A stretch of 64,000 bases of DNA. Source: Oscarella lobularis. Lineage: Eukaryota; Porifera; Homoscleromorpha; Homosclerophorida; Oscarellidae. This document shows positions 22,426-37,450 of this stretch, one piece after another. The notes below the pieces were generated by a model. It had not been told where the DNA came from and did no database searches. It saw only the letters and a list, made by a program, of their open reading frames with translations. The stretch covers positions 3,038,001-3,102,000 of the forward strand of contig NC_089178.1 in the NCBI RefSeq assembly GCF_947507565.1, given 5' to 3'. Positions within the stretch are counted from its first letter, which is position 1; the number at the start of each line of letters is the position of its first letter. The position numbers and the translations under genes are program-made.

Positions 22426-25400
22426 ATGGGAGATCAATCGTACAACGCTGTTCCTCCACCCAGCTCGCGTCCGGAACCGTCCAAAACGGACATATCACGA
22501 GACGCGTACGAGGCGGCATTAAAACGAGCGAAGGAGGTGAAGAAACAAGACTTCTTCGGCTCAAAAAATCGCATTTCCCTTCTAGATCGCACGCAATATG
22601 GCCGATTCGAGAGACGGCGACGGTACGAGCCGACGCATTCTGTTGCAATTACTTACCTAAGGTGATTTCAGCGCCGCCTCCGTCTCGAAAAAGAGGTTTC
22701 GAGGAAAGAGCGAGCGAGGAAGAGATGCCACGTGACAAAGGCAAGTTCCCTCTTCGGGGGTCCTATAGTGGATCGCAACGTTTTCTTCTTTCTAGATGGG
22801 GAATCTTCGCCAAAAAAAGAATACTTAGAACTTCACGAAGGTGAAACAGACCGAAAACGAAAAACGTGTCAAAATCGATTCGTTGTAGCACCCGTTCCCC
22901 GCCGATTGGGAAAAATTGATCCGGCCAAGGCTATAGCTGAAGCCAGAGCGAAAGCTGCGATGTTCGTGGCTCAAAGGTACCGTCCCACAGCGCACGCTAA
23001 GCCCGCGCTAAATTGACATTTTGAAAGTCGAGGACAAGTTGTGACTGGAATTGTTTCGGAGGATTTGAAAATTCCGAATAGCTGCGTCGGACTAAGTGAG
23101 TTAATTATTCCTTTTAATTTTTTTGATTGGCATTCCGATGATGGTAAAACTATTTGCTACTCTTGACGGCATGATTGATGATATTAGCCACCAAGATCTC
23201 TGAGGGTCCTTTGACTGCATTTGTCGCAACGGGGGGAAATTATGAACAGCAATAATAAAATACTTATTTTGCTTGTAGTTATTGGCCGAGGTGGCGAAGT
23301 CATATCGAAACTTCAGGCAGAATCTCTCGCTAATATTCAAGTGGCACCAGGTAAAAAATTATTACCTTTAAAAACATTGTAATATTAGCATCTTTTCCTT
23401 TTTTTCAGATGGTCCTATGAGTCAAGCTGAGCGTGATATTAGTATAACTGGAACGCCCGAATCTGTAGAGTAAGTCACCAAAAAATTTTATTAATTAAAA
23501 ATAGACGTGATTTATGATGCCAGAAAAGCAAAGAGAATGATAGCGGAGATCATTGGGGGACGCTGTGTAATTGAAATTTTTTTCCCCAGCGCACATTTTA
23601 CAATTTGTACTTTTTAGGGATTTGGTGACGTGTGCGTTGAAGAAATTTGGGTTCCCGGTCCAAAAGTTGGAATGGTGATAGGAAAAGGAGGAGAGACAAT
23701 AAAAAGATTGCAAGTAAGAAAGAAAGAAAGAAATCCTGGTGGGGATTTCATTGTGCCTCTTCTCTTAGGAGACAGCTGGCTGTCGCATTGTCATTCTTCA
23801 GGAATCGAACGCCATTAACAAAGAGGGAAAACCGCTGAGAATGACGGGTCCTCGCGAAGCAGTCGAAGTACATAATTAGAATTATTTTAAAATTGTCTTC
23901 TATTGTTTTTTTATAGAAAGCGAAGAACATCGTCGAAGACATTTTACGTCAAGGAGACACGGATACAGTCAGTAAAAAAACGACAACAGCAATTAACGTT
24001 CTAATTTTTATACATGAGACAGCCTTCAAGACTTGGTGCTGGCGAAATTCTAATTAACGTGGGCAATATATTTCATTATCGATGATCTTCTTGGGATTGC
24101 TATATTGTGGCAGGTTAAAGTTCCACGGGAGCTAGTCGGCTACGTGATTGGAAAACAGGGGGATAACATTCGAAGAATTCAACAGGAATCGGGCTGCAGA
24201 TGCCACTTCAGTCCAGAGGAAGACGGTCCATTTCGAATGGCCGTTCTGTCGGGATTAGAAGATGGCGTGCGACACGCCGAGCGTATTATTCACGACATGC
24301 TCGACGCAGCTAGTCAGGTAGGTAGATAGAAAGGAAAGGAAAGCCAAAGGTTGTTCTATCATGTGTTTCTTCTAGCGAGGAGGCATGGCAGGACCGCTGA
24401 AACCCGGCATGAAGCAGGTGAACGTGATCGTTCCAGTCAATAAGACCGGTGTCATTATTGGCCGAGGTACAGTCAGATCAAAATGATAGGAAGATGATTT
24501 TGATTATATTTTCTTATTGAATAAGGCGGGGAGACGATTCGTGGAATGCAGCAGCAATCGGGAGCTCACATTGAGTTGAACAAGCAAGAGGATCCCCCCT
24601 CAGCTGGGGATAAATATTTCGTTATAAGAGGTGACGGGTTTTTGTGTCCTTGTGGGAATGTTTTAATTAATTCCCGCTCTCTAAGGCACGGATGAACAGA
24701 TTGCGATTGCGTCGAAGCTTATAAGGGATCGATTAGAGCCGCCACCGGTACTGTACTTTGATTATGCATAATTAATAATTAATATTTTGTTTTTATTAGA
24801 GCGCACCTGGGTACGAATATCGATAATGGTAATGGTTCATTAATAAGTGACCGTCTGTTTCTGGCTCAGATATGACACGCAGCAAATATACAACACGTGC
24901 TATCAGTATGCTTTGACTGCTGGCCAACCGCCCGAAGGTACAACTAAAATTAGCTGCGATTAAATATTGACACTAATTTATGTGTTCTAGCGGCGCACGC
25001 CTACGCGACGTATTATCAGCAATACTACGGTCAAGCCATAGCTGCGGGCATTATTGATCCAAGCCAAATAACGACACCGGGAGCGGAAGGAGCCATGGCA
25101 GCGGCAGGAGCCATGGGAGCGGCAGTGACGCCAGCAGGTGGAGCGCAACAACAGGGAGAAGGAGGAGGAGAAGCGGCACCGGCACCGGCACCGGCACCGG
25201 CGGCGGCAGCGGCAACTGAAGGTGGTCAAGGTGAGAAAAAAACTAATACAGTTAAAATAGTTTTGACGAGGAAGAGTTACCAATTCACGTGCAAAGTGAG
25301 TGGATTTGGTACTTAATCCTCGTCACAACATACACTGTCTTTGTTCACTGGCTTTGTTGGATTCTTGTGTCCAAGCCAGTTACGACGGCATTGACATTGC

Positions 25401-25937
25401 ACAAACCAAAACCCGGTTTTTTTGCTCTTAGGTGATTACTCGGCTCAATGGGCTGAGTACTACCGCCAGATGGGCTATCAAATGCCGGCGGGCAACGAAG
25501 GAGCAGAGAGAGCGACTGCAGAACAATCCAAGCAACAGCAACCACAAGCAGCGGAAGGCCAGGACCCGGCGGCAGCGGCGGCGGCGGCGGCGGCAGCTCA
25601 ACAGTACCAGCAATATCAGCAGCAACAGTATCATCAACAACAGCAACAACAGTATCCGTATCCATACAACGCAGAGGCGGGAGCAGCGCAACAGACGCCA
25701 GGCGGTCCTCCGCCGGGCATGATGCCGCCTCCTCCTCCCGGTCCGCCGCCGCCGCCAATGGCGGCGCCTGGAGCTGAAAAGGTCTGTATTCTATTTTTAT
25801 TAATCTATTTGGGGTGGGGTGGTGTTTTGAAATTTCGGCGTTGGTTGCTTTTGCTCTTTCTGCTTCCCCAGCTAGCGTTAGAATCTATCAAGGCCCCCTT
25901 CCCTATGTGCGATTATTGTTTCTCACAGGCAAACTGA
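22426..25937 (+). CDS. Far upstream element-binding protein (FUBP/KHSRP) homologue
   Basis: Single-stranded DNA/RNA-binding regulator. N-terminal helix ISRDAYEAALKRAKE is followed by four KH domains, each with its GxxG loop: GLIIGRGGEVISKL, GMVIGKGGETIKRL, GYVIGKQGDNIRRI and GVIIGRGGETIRGM. The C-terminal part is Ala/Gln/Pro-rich and contains tyrosine motifs typical of FUBP (QYALTAGQPPE, ATYYQQYYGQA, YSAQWAEYYRQMGYQ). It ends after poly-Pro with a three-codon last exon (stop at 25935). About 16 short introns. Vertebrate FUBP1 activates MYC transcription and KHSRP drives decay of AU-rich mRNAs; which role applies here cannot be told. Confidence 0.92.
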
Positions 25938-26331
25938 ATGGTGATTGTATATGCTGATGTCTGTGTTAGAATATTCTATCTTCTCTCCATCGCTCCTTGG
26001 AAGAAAGGAGACCGAACCGGACGTATCAGCTGCACTCAGGTTAATGGTTGTTGTTATTGTTTTTTTGCTGTGTTTTAGATATCTCGCTCAGTGCAAGAGC
26101 GGAAGTAGTTAGTAAGAATGTGGTAAAATGTATTAGGAGTAGAATGTGTACATGCAACTTCTGCAGCCATTCACTTGTTGAAGCAAAGCGTTTCTTGTAC
26201 AGCAGCTATACTCGTCTTGCGTGCTACGCAGGTACAGCCGCCCTTTACCGACGCGTGGATGAAGATGAAAGATGACTTTTGGGGGTTTTTAGTTTTTAAT
26301 TAAGTTAGTAGCAAATTATAGTAGGCGCATA

Positions 26332-26395
26332 TTACGCGCGCGTGAGTGCCAGCCTGGAAGCTCGTCAAGACTGAGCTCTGCTCACGCGCGTGCAA
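26332..26395. repeat. Inverted repeat
   Basis: TTACGCGCGCGTGAG near 26332 pairs with CTCACGCGCGTGC near 26382, giving a stem of about 12 base pairs around a loop of about 35 bases. It lies after the FUBP stop; whether it is transcribed is not known. Confidence 0.6.
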
Positions 26396-26520
26396 CGTTG
26401 CAGGTGTTCTAGTGCAAGTTTCGTCGCAGATAGGGCTACAAGTGAAATGTAGGGGAGGTTATGCGCAAATTTTTATTCAATAAATTCCCGTATGTAAAAT
26501 TTCACTGACGTTTTTTGACG

Positions 26521-27045
26521 CTTGGGAGGTGGAGAGCTATACTCCTCCCCCTCCTGCTCGTCTCCCCCAGATGGAGGAGACAAGGCTCGCCCACCTCCCC
26601 CCAATGGGGGAGGCGAGCCGGCGCTCCTCCATTGTCCTCGACGTCTTCTTAGGCGCTCCTTGTCCTCTTCTCAACTCACTCCCATTGAGGAGAGTGAGCA
26701 GGGACCTAACTTCCCCCCAGGTCCAAGGGGTGTGACATGCTCCCATGCCATCCAGGGCGACTTTCACCCAAGTCGCAAGGAGGAGAGCACATTAGACGAG
26801 TTAACCTCCAGCTCCCAAGGAGGTGGGATCACCCAATCATCCCGCAGGTTAAGGCCTTCAGTATACCCCTTTAAGGCCCAAAGGGGGTACCCTCGCCACC
26901 GGGGCACGGGGGGAGTCATTAACCCAAGACCCGGGAGGACCGCGATTTTGCCCACAGCGTCTTGCCCAAGTGGGGGATGGTAGTTATCACTCGTACCACC
27001 AAGAGTAGGGCCGCTCTATCGCCCCGGCAGAGGTGCGGCCTCTTT
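26521..27045. repeat. Array of short GC-rich hairpins
   Basis: At least six separate near-perfect hairpins follow each other. They are 26584-26619 (GGCTCGCC...GGCGAGCC), 26675-26698 (CTCACTC...GAGTGAG), 26702-26724 (GGACCT...AGGTCC), 26757-26776 (GCGACTT TCACCC AAGTCGC), 26864-26889 (TACCCCTTT...AAAGGGGGTA) and 27009-27040 (GGCCGC...GCGGCC). Composition is GC-rich and Cys/Pro codon-like frames are open by chance. It could be a structured non-coding RNA, a degenerate mobile element or an organelle-type palindromic repeat; I cannot choose between these. Confidence 0.5.
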
Positions 27046-27702
27046 TCGCTCTCGGCCCAGAGGGATGGCTGCGTCTGCCTCGTCGGATTGGGAGAACGAC
27101 TACACGACAAAACAATTGACGCGGGGAAAATCAATAATAAATACCTCGAAAATTAAAGCTTCCGTTTCATCAAGGATTTCATCGTCAGGGAAAGAAACAG
27201 GTGATTGCGGCTCTTGACTGATTGTTGCGTGCAGGCCCAGGCGAGACTGGCGCTCACCACGTGCCGGATGAGAGGAAAGGGGCCCCTCTTCGCTCTCCTG
27301 AGCGTTTTGCGTGGCTCAGATGCAATCGTTTGCAACGTTTGCAACGTATCATCCCACATAAAAAGAGCACGCGAAACCGAAGGCGCCGAAGAGAAGAGAA
27401 CATCGAGGTCCGGCCCCCTCGATGCCCACAAGCCTGTTTTGCAGAAAAGCAATTATGCTTATCTTTTTAGCCACGGCGGCGGCCTCGACGACGTCTAGTT
27501 TTGTTCTTTTCTTCGTCGCTCGCGATTCGGCGCAGTGGCAGGCGCGTGACTGCTATCTGTTGCCCGTATAGCCTTGGTTTTTCTAAATAGGTACTGTAGT
27601 TGGGAAAAAATTTCGATTGACTTTTCATGTTGAATAAAACAAAGAGAACAACAAATTCTTTATTTAATGACTCGCTCAGCTAACTAATTGCCAAATATGA
27701 CG

Positions 27703-30700
27703 TTAGAATTTGGTACCTGCTGCTTCTTCGGCTGCATGAAATTCTTCCGATTCGAGAAAGCGCTTGTAGCTATCTCTCTCCATTAGATGAAATATCGCTC
27801 TCTGTGCTTGATTGAACATCGTATAAGACGGATTATCCAAAAATGGAAGAACGCTTTTCCTTGTTTCGGCGTCAATATTTACCTACGCACCCTATTATTC
27901 CAAATATCTAGATGCCACCTACGTCCACCTACTTCCATGGGAGCGTCCAAGGCGATATATTTAGAGAATATTTCCTTGGCCTTGTGCTCGAGTTCGTGCC
28001 GCTTTAATTGCTTCATCTCCTCGCAAGCCGTCCAAAACAGAACGTTCTCTTCGCTGAACTCCGATTCGAGGAAACGACGAAACAAATCGAGTCCGTCTGG
28101 ACGACAATTGAAGAAAAAAAGGTAAAAGACTCTTTGTACTGTACCTTGATTGGCCAGCAGAGCATCAAACGACGTTCTCCACTTCTCAATTGTCTCCGGA
28201 GTGACATTCGGCGGCGGCGGCGGCAAACGACTCTCGACCAACGGAGACTCGGCTGCCGAAGCGAACGAGTGACGACGCTTCTGCATTCTCGATTTGAACG
28301 GGTGTCGATCGAAACTATAAAGAAAAGGCAGCCAAGTCAAAAAAAAAAAAACAAGACTCCCCCCCCCCCCCCCCCCCCCCCCCCCGGGCCGTCAAGCACG
28401 AACAGGCTCAAGTGTCGATAAAGAAGACTCTTTCCCCCCTTTCGATCCCTCGTCGGCGACGACGGTTCGGACGACGGCGCCGACGATGCGACCGAGTGAA
28501 GCGATTCGAGCGACGAAACGGAAAGGGGACGCGTCCGATTCCTATGAGCGGTTCGCGTCGCCGGGCCGACGTAGAGTTGAGGTGCCTTCTGTACGAGTCG
28601 CAGCTGCTGTTCTCGCTCCCACAGACGAAGATCCTCTTCCGGAGACGTGATCGAGACGACAGGCATGGTGCGAAAGTTCTGACGGAATAAATAGAAAGGC
28701 GTTTCCCTACGTCACGGTGTCGCAGCGCCGCCCGAACATTTTACCTTTAGATTCGTTTTCCGGCGTATGTTCGATACGCCTTTGGCTCGTTCGTCGATCA
28801 GACGTCGCCACGTTTCCTTTTCCTTTAGACTGGGCGCTTTCATCTGATGGCTCGCTTTCCACGAAGCGGTGGCTAGTTTTTCGTCACCGCTTCTCTATAG
28901 AGAGGACAACTAACTAGTGCTCCAGAGTATACGTGTCGCATATATGTACCTCAACGACAGTGATACAAAATTCCGTAGCTAATATTAGTATTTTAGTTCA
29001 GAGAACTCCCCCCGATATATGCGTCATTCTCACGTTCCACAGAGTTGAAATCTTGCACCATTGCAGATGTCATGTCGACAGGTGAATCGGTCACGACGTA
29101 GAGACCGTCTTCTCGTCGCGTAAATAATAGTATGTCCGTAAAGAGTAGCGCGTGAACCTTGCAATTAAGTAGCGTGGATGCATCGACGAGAAGCGACTAG
29201 ACTTTTGCTCACCTTTCTCGGCTTTCTCTTTTTTCCTTCGACTTTTACGAGATCTCCCGAATGCAGGAGCGATCGTCCAGGAACGCATAAGTCGATTTTC
29301 TACGTACGTAGTCTATGGATCAATTGGGAAAAATGTTTCAGTATATTCACACCTGAACGCCTGGCAAGAAAATCAAATGCTTCTCAATTGTTCTTAGCAT
29401 CTCGTAGGCATCTCTATCCACTCCGTCAGTAACGGCAATCTTCGACTCGGCAAGAGCTGCTCGAAAACAAAAGAAAGGTGACGTGAATTAATTAATTAAT
29501 TATACTAACATTCGACGCAAGATAGAAGAGAATGTTGATCGGGATGATATGTCGGTGTATTGGCCATCATCCGTCTCAGCAAACTACGCAACTTTCCCAG
29601 GTACTAACAATAAGAAATAGTCAAATCTCCTCAAAGGAAGGAGAATCATACCTCCAATGGTAACATCACAAACTCGTCAATGGTTGGCTGCCCCTCATTC
29701 AGTGGCGGCTCTTCCAAGAATTCGACAAAGTCCGGCTGAAGACGCCGAAGAGAAAGCTCGAGCTCCGCTTGAGTTTTTCCCTGCTCATAGATGTCGTACA
29801 ATTGACCAATTTCACCGATCTATATAAGAAAAACGACGGTGCAAACGTTTCTTTTAGATACGTCGTCTAAAAATCGAGTACCTTCGCTTTATAGATGTCT
29901 CCGACGGCGAGAATGTAAAACGGATGCTCGGCTTCTCGTAAGTGAAAAGGTTTGCGTCGACTCTTCAACTGCTTTAGAATGCCCGTCGACAAACGCAAGA
30001 GCTAAAAGAAGAAGAAATCCTAATGCGTACACTTGAAGATCATTTTATTTTTTCCTAACTTGATCAATATTTCCAAACATGAGACGATGCTCCTCCTGAT
30101 CGAGCATGTGTTGACGTAACGGTTTCGAATAGCGCTTTTTAAAATGAAGTTGTGTGCGAGGTAACGGGTATTTCTGCTCTATTGCACCTCTATTCCAAAG
30201 TGAAGACTCGCGACGTATCTCTTTTCCCAACGCACCAGTTCCAGAATAGCCTTAGTATAGATCATCTCGCGCTCGTCAAGAAAAAAAAACCGATGCGAAA
30301 TCTTACCTCCTGACGGTTCTGTTCAAGCGGCGAGATTTCCTACAGAACGACAAAGTCTTTTATTACAGGGGCCATTTTTGGAGCGTAATAGTGTGGAAGT
30401 AAAATGTGCCTCTAGCTCTCACATTCCAACTGATGTATCCTCGAAACGGCTTTTGCGGCGTGGCAACCCTGTCGTCTTCCCCGCCACTTTCACCGGTAGT
30501 CGAACTCCTCCTCCTCCTTCTCCTCTTCAACGTATCGTATCCTGAACCGACTCCACTCCCACTCAAGTCTTCCGCTTGGGCCGACGACGTCGTCGTCGTC
30601 GTCGTACTGGCCGGCGGAGACGGCGGCGGCGACAGTGGTGACGACGACAACGGTCTCTGAATCAATAACCGGATGCTTCCCGGACAACTTCTACGCGCCC

Positions 30701-31939
30701 GCGTCATATATGACGACAATTCAACTATTAATTAATAGGTAACCGTATCATTGATAGGACGTCCTCTTTCTTCGCTTGAGCGACGCTCTTGTCGTCCACT
30801 TGGAGTATTCGATCGCCCCGTAAAATGCCAGCCAATTGGGCTGGCAAATTGTCCTCGACTTTGGTAATGACTACCGGGCAAGATCCGCCTACGGAGAAGC
30901 CATATCCACCCACAGGCGATCGACTGAGAAGGATCTAGAGAGAAATTCCCCAAACGGTACACGTGGTACATCGTCTATCTAGTATCACTATTTTTGTCGG
31001 CAACCAAGCTGAATCATCAGGAATTGTTGTCGCGGATTCTACGCAAGCTAAAAGTAGCAAGCAAATTAAATAATATAATTCTGACCTTGTTCTGGCTTGC
31101 TAGAATTTTCTTCGTTTTCCACGGGTACATTTTGACATCTTCCTTCGCCATCGGGCAACAGATGATACCAGCCCTCGTAACGCTACTCGTAAATCATGTC
31201 ACGTGAATATTAGAATCCAATCCTTTCTTCTCACTCTCGTTTTACTGTCAAGTATCTCTTTAAAACCGAACGACATGGATCCAATAAGTTCGTTTCTATA
31301 AAAAATTCTTTCGATGTGACGTCAAAAAATATTGATTTTTCTGACCGAGACGCCCTGTCTCGTTTCCATAGAGAGACGTAGAGCCGAAAATGTCCGCGCT
31401 CTCCTTTGGGCAGTCCGCTATATTAATTATTATGCAGATGATTCGCTCAAAGATCGTCGCAGTTCTCTCACTAGCTAAACTGTTCCTTGAAAACGTAAGC
31501 CGTTTTGCCGCTACAGACTTTAGACTTCTGTTTCGTCGACTTGTTTTCGTCGGGAAGAACGTAGAGCTTCGATCGGAAAAGGAGAAACTAAGAGTTCGAA
31601 GAAGGCTCTGACCGCAATATACCTTTACGTAGCAGCTCGGCGCCTTCTTTTCGGCTAATTGCAAGGATCGAGCTTCGTTTACTGGACGCACAGAAGGAGA
31701 ATTAGGTCAGCGTCGCCGTTTTGGGAGCTGCCACGCCTCCCCGGCGTAATCGAGCGAGCGCTCGACGTCGTTTCGACTCTCACCCGTTACGTATAGGTTT
31801 TCCTTTCGCTCTTGCACGCATAGGTGCAGTTGACCTAGCGAATGCGTCGCTGTAACGGAGCGGGAGATGGTGAAAACGAGTCCGTCGTACCTTTGGAACG
31901 GGACGAGGGCCCCTTTCCGGGACTTCGAAGACGATACAT
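27703..31939 (-). CDS. RGS3-like protein with C2-PDZ-DH-PH-RGS architecture
   Basis: One gene assembled from about 20 exons. It starts MYRLRSPGKGPSRSKGQLHL (31939). The C2 domain reads CYVKLYVLPDENKSTKQKSK, NELIGSMSFGFKEIL and GWYHLLPDGEG. The PDZ domain reads GGYGFSVGGSCPVVITKVED and LRGDRILQVDDKSV. A Ser/Pro/Thr linker leads to a RhoGEF DH domain (YTKAILELVRWEKRYVASLH, PLRQHMLDQEEHRLMFGNID, EFLEEPPLNEGQPTIDEFVM) and a PH domain (LLFTDILLFTRREDGLYVV, KAPSLKEKETWRRLIDERAK). The chain continues in frame through NFRTMPVVSITSPEEDLRLW into an RGS domain (RFLESEFSEENVLFWTACEE, SKYIALDAPMEV, MFNQAQRAIFHLMERDSYKR). It would stimulate Galpha GTP hydrolysis and exchange nucleotide on a Rho-family GTPase. 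Vertebrate RGS3 has C2, PDZ and RGS; I recall only a PH-like remnant between them. Confidence 0.85.
28359..28385. repeat. 27-base poly-C run in an intron
   Basis: An uninterrupted run of 27 C on the plus strand, preceded by 13 A at 28339-28351, within an intron of the RGS3-like gene. In the transcript the run is poly-G. Its length may be affected by sequencing error. Confidence 0.9.
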
Positions 31940-32050
31940 GGACTAGACGAGAGATTGGAGTCGTAGAAAGCGTTCGTAACCGTCAGGACAAGTCGCGTGC
32001 GTCGAGACGTCGAGATACGCTGCACCACGCCCCCCACGCATCTAAATGTC

Positions 32051-35224
<3,174 letters not shown>

Positions 35225-35282
35225 TTGCGCGGAGGAGAAAAGGCGCAGAAAAACACGCAGATTTGCGCAATTTGCCCGCCCC
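35225..35282. promoter_or_regulatory. 58-base gap between divergent ABCF1 and a small ORF
   Basis: The ABCF1 start codon and the ATG at 35283 point away from each other over 58 bases. If the small ORF is real this is a shared promoter. Confidence 0.3.
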
Positions 35283-35564
35283 ATGTCGAAGCGAAAACCG
35301 GAACCGGAGCTGCTTGCGAAGATACGCGAACGCTACGAGGACACGTCGCTAGTGATATTCCGCGAGCGCGAACGCGCACGAAAAAAAAGTCGAAAAAAGA
35401 AGTCGAAGTCGAACGACGACGCAGTCGTTCCGTCGACACCTCGCTCGAGTGACGAGACAGCCGCCAATCAAATAGGAGAAGAAGCCAAAATCCGCCAATC
35501 AAGCGGAAGCGACGAACCAATCAAAAACGAGACAGTTCAGTCAGCGCTGTGCGCCATTTTATGA
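35283..35564 (+). CDS. Small basic protein, 93 residues, unknown
   Basis: ATG-initiated single-exon frame, MSKRKPEPELLAKIRERYED followed by a Lys/Arg/Ser-rich segment (RARKKSRKKKSKSNDD) and an acidic-polar C-terminus. The opening has amphipathic helix character and the middle resembles a nuclear localisation signal. I recognise no family. Support comes from the ATG, length and position head-to-head with ABCF1; it may also be the first exon of a longer transcript. CpG-rich sequence follows to 35700. Confidence 0.4.
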   Translation: MSKRKPEPELLAKIRERYEDTSLVIFRERERARKKSRKKKSKSNDDAVVPSTPRSSDETAANQIGEEAKIRQSSGSDEPIKNETVQSALCAIL

Positions 35565-35756
35565 GCACAAGACGCCGCCGGCGCCGCCATCGAGGCCCGC
35601 GGCTGCGGCGAGGCGGCGAGGGGCGGAGAGACATTCGAGGCGTCGAGACCCCATCTGAACGGGCGCGAGACGCGGCGCGGCGAGAGAGACCGCATTTTAC
35701 CGCTTACCTAAACTAATTGTTAATATAATACCATAAATACTTTCGAGACGGATAAT

Positions 35757-37286
35757 CTATACGACGGTCGTCTGCTCGTCGCCTTCGATATTTTTCCACA
35801 GCGTCGCCCGCGCGACGTCGTCGCGACTGGAGTGCCACAACTTGGCGAGCAACCTTTCCATGTTTCCGGCGTAGACGACGGTCGCCGGCAACAGTCGTTT
35901 GTCTATCTGTTATAGTAGTCATTGAAACGAACTCCTCCCCCTCCCTTTCCCTCTTCTAACACGTACCATTAGCGCTGTTCTCAGTTCGCTTAGGCTGACG
36001 GGGCTGTCTCGCGTTTGGTCCCACTTTTTGTTTGATGACAAAATGCTGGCAATTTCGTTTTCGACTGATTGCGTTCTTCTGTAATTGCAATTATTATTAT
36101 TATGCATTTGGCTGTCACGCGTCGAAATGTTCTGACCTTTCGGATAGGGTTGGTCTTGAGTAATTCCAGGTGAACGAATGCTGAAAGCGGCCTTTTTTTA
36201 ATTGGCACGTCTTTCGGTGACTTATTGCCGAAGAAAGTAGGTTTTTCAGTACGACCTGCATCCAATCACAACTTAGATGATTCCATAAACCAACTTCTTT
36301 TACTGGCCTCCACTGCCTGTGATACAAAATGAGCCACTTCATCAGCAATGCCATCTAATCCCATATCGAGAACACATAGAAGCAGGCGACCGTATAATGA
36401 AGGAGCATCGGGTAGAAACAGATCTTGGCTACAGAGAGGTATCTGCCTCGCCAAGCGGTAATCTAGACGTTGAAGCATATTAGACAGAAGAAGATGACAC
36501 TATCTATTTACCCTATGAAAAAAATATATCACTTCATTTCATGTACACTAATAATACTCAATACCTTATGACTACTGACTTCAGTTACAAAACGCATTGG
36601 CGAGACAGGAACAAAGAGCGACTAAAAAAAAAGAAAAGAAAAAAGTACAGTTCGATACGAAGAAAGTCTAGTCTTGTCTTACTTCAATTTGTGTAGCACT
36701 TGATGCCAGCGCGAGACGTTTTCTTGGCCTTCTTTCGGCTGATACCGGCGTCTTAGGCGACGTAATGGGAGAACTTCGGTCCCAATCTTCGGGAGAGCTC
36801 GACATTTGAGATCCTGACGTCATTGCCACTGCTGTTGCTACTAGATATATACAATCCAAATTCAAATTCAAATTCAAATTCTTTCTCTAAATCGGCAGAC
36901 CTCGCGAGCTTTGACCGGTTTGATGTTTTTGACATTTAGCCAAAAGAGCCAGGATAAAATCGTTGTGTAATCGAACTGAGAGTTCGCTGTTTTATTTACG
37001 CCCACAGTATAAATACAGGAACAACTCACCGTTCGAATCTCCCAGCAAGAGCCGAGCCTTTTCGTCGAATTCGCTTTTCGTGATCTACGGGGGTGCACCT
37101 TTCGTGTCACGGATCTGTCTTTCTTGCTCGGCTGACCTTTTGCCTGTACCATTGTTTGAGCGTGCTCCAGTAGCTAGACCGATCACTGCTATGTGCGCTA
37201 CGTCAACGAGAGAGCTATTCAACGTACGCCTGGACGTCTGCCCCGAGAGAGTCGACCAGTTTCTGCTTGGACGCGGCGATATCCAT
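35757..37286 (-). CDS. TADA1: TADA1, SAGA complex adaptor subunit
   Basis: Homologue of Hfi1/Ada1, which holds a histone-fold module in the SAGA coactivator. The first exon (MDIAASKQKLVDSLGADVQ) is spliced to AYWSTLKQWYRQK, then ITKSEFDEKARLLLGDSN and HNDFILALLAKCQKHQTG, which follow the vertebrate TADA1 N-terminus closely. Middle exons give LDYRLARQIPLCSQDLFLPD, LLLCVLDMGLDGIADEVAHF and EIASILSSNKKWDQTRDS. The last exon has LPATVVYAGNMERLLAKLWH, equivalent to the human C-terminal YALNIERIITKLWH segment, and stops at 35757. About eight introns. Confidence 0.85.
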
Positions 37287-37450
37287 GTTTGCGACAGTAG
37301 GGGAAATTGTCGATCATGCGCACGAGTGCGCGGGTATTGCCGGGTAAAATATTTTTTCGCAGTAAACCCCACACAATTTATTGCTATCTAAAATCTACAA
37401 CTCCGAACGGCCTTAGTCTTCTACGCAGGAGTTTTCTCGTTCTATCTAAG

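Larger units (their letters stand above)
25938..27702. other. Gene-free stretch between FUBP and RGS3-like gene
   Basis: About 1.75 kb with no recognisable gene. It contains the FUBP 3' flank, an inverted repeat (26332-26395), a GC-rich chain of short hairpins (26521-27045), then unremarkable sequence. Open frames at 26522-26983 and 27205-27498 have no recognisable protein features and I do not call them. Confidence 0.5.

Noticed and set aside
26522-26983. 153-residue plus-strand frame and opposing frames in the GC-rich gap
   Set aside because: No ATG-supported gene structure or protein family; the open frames follow from GC-rich composition and hairpin repeats.
27703-28666. A stand-alone single-domain RGS gene starting at 28666
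   Set aside because: The exon upstream of this ATG is in frame and continues the PH domain of the gene before it, so it is the last part of a longer protein.
37025-37050. tRNA-like GTTCGAATC string
   Set aside because: It lies within a TADA1 exon-intron junction and no cloverleaf can be drawn around it.
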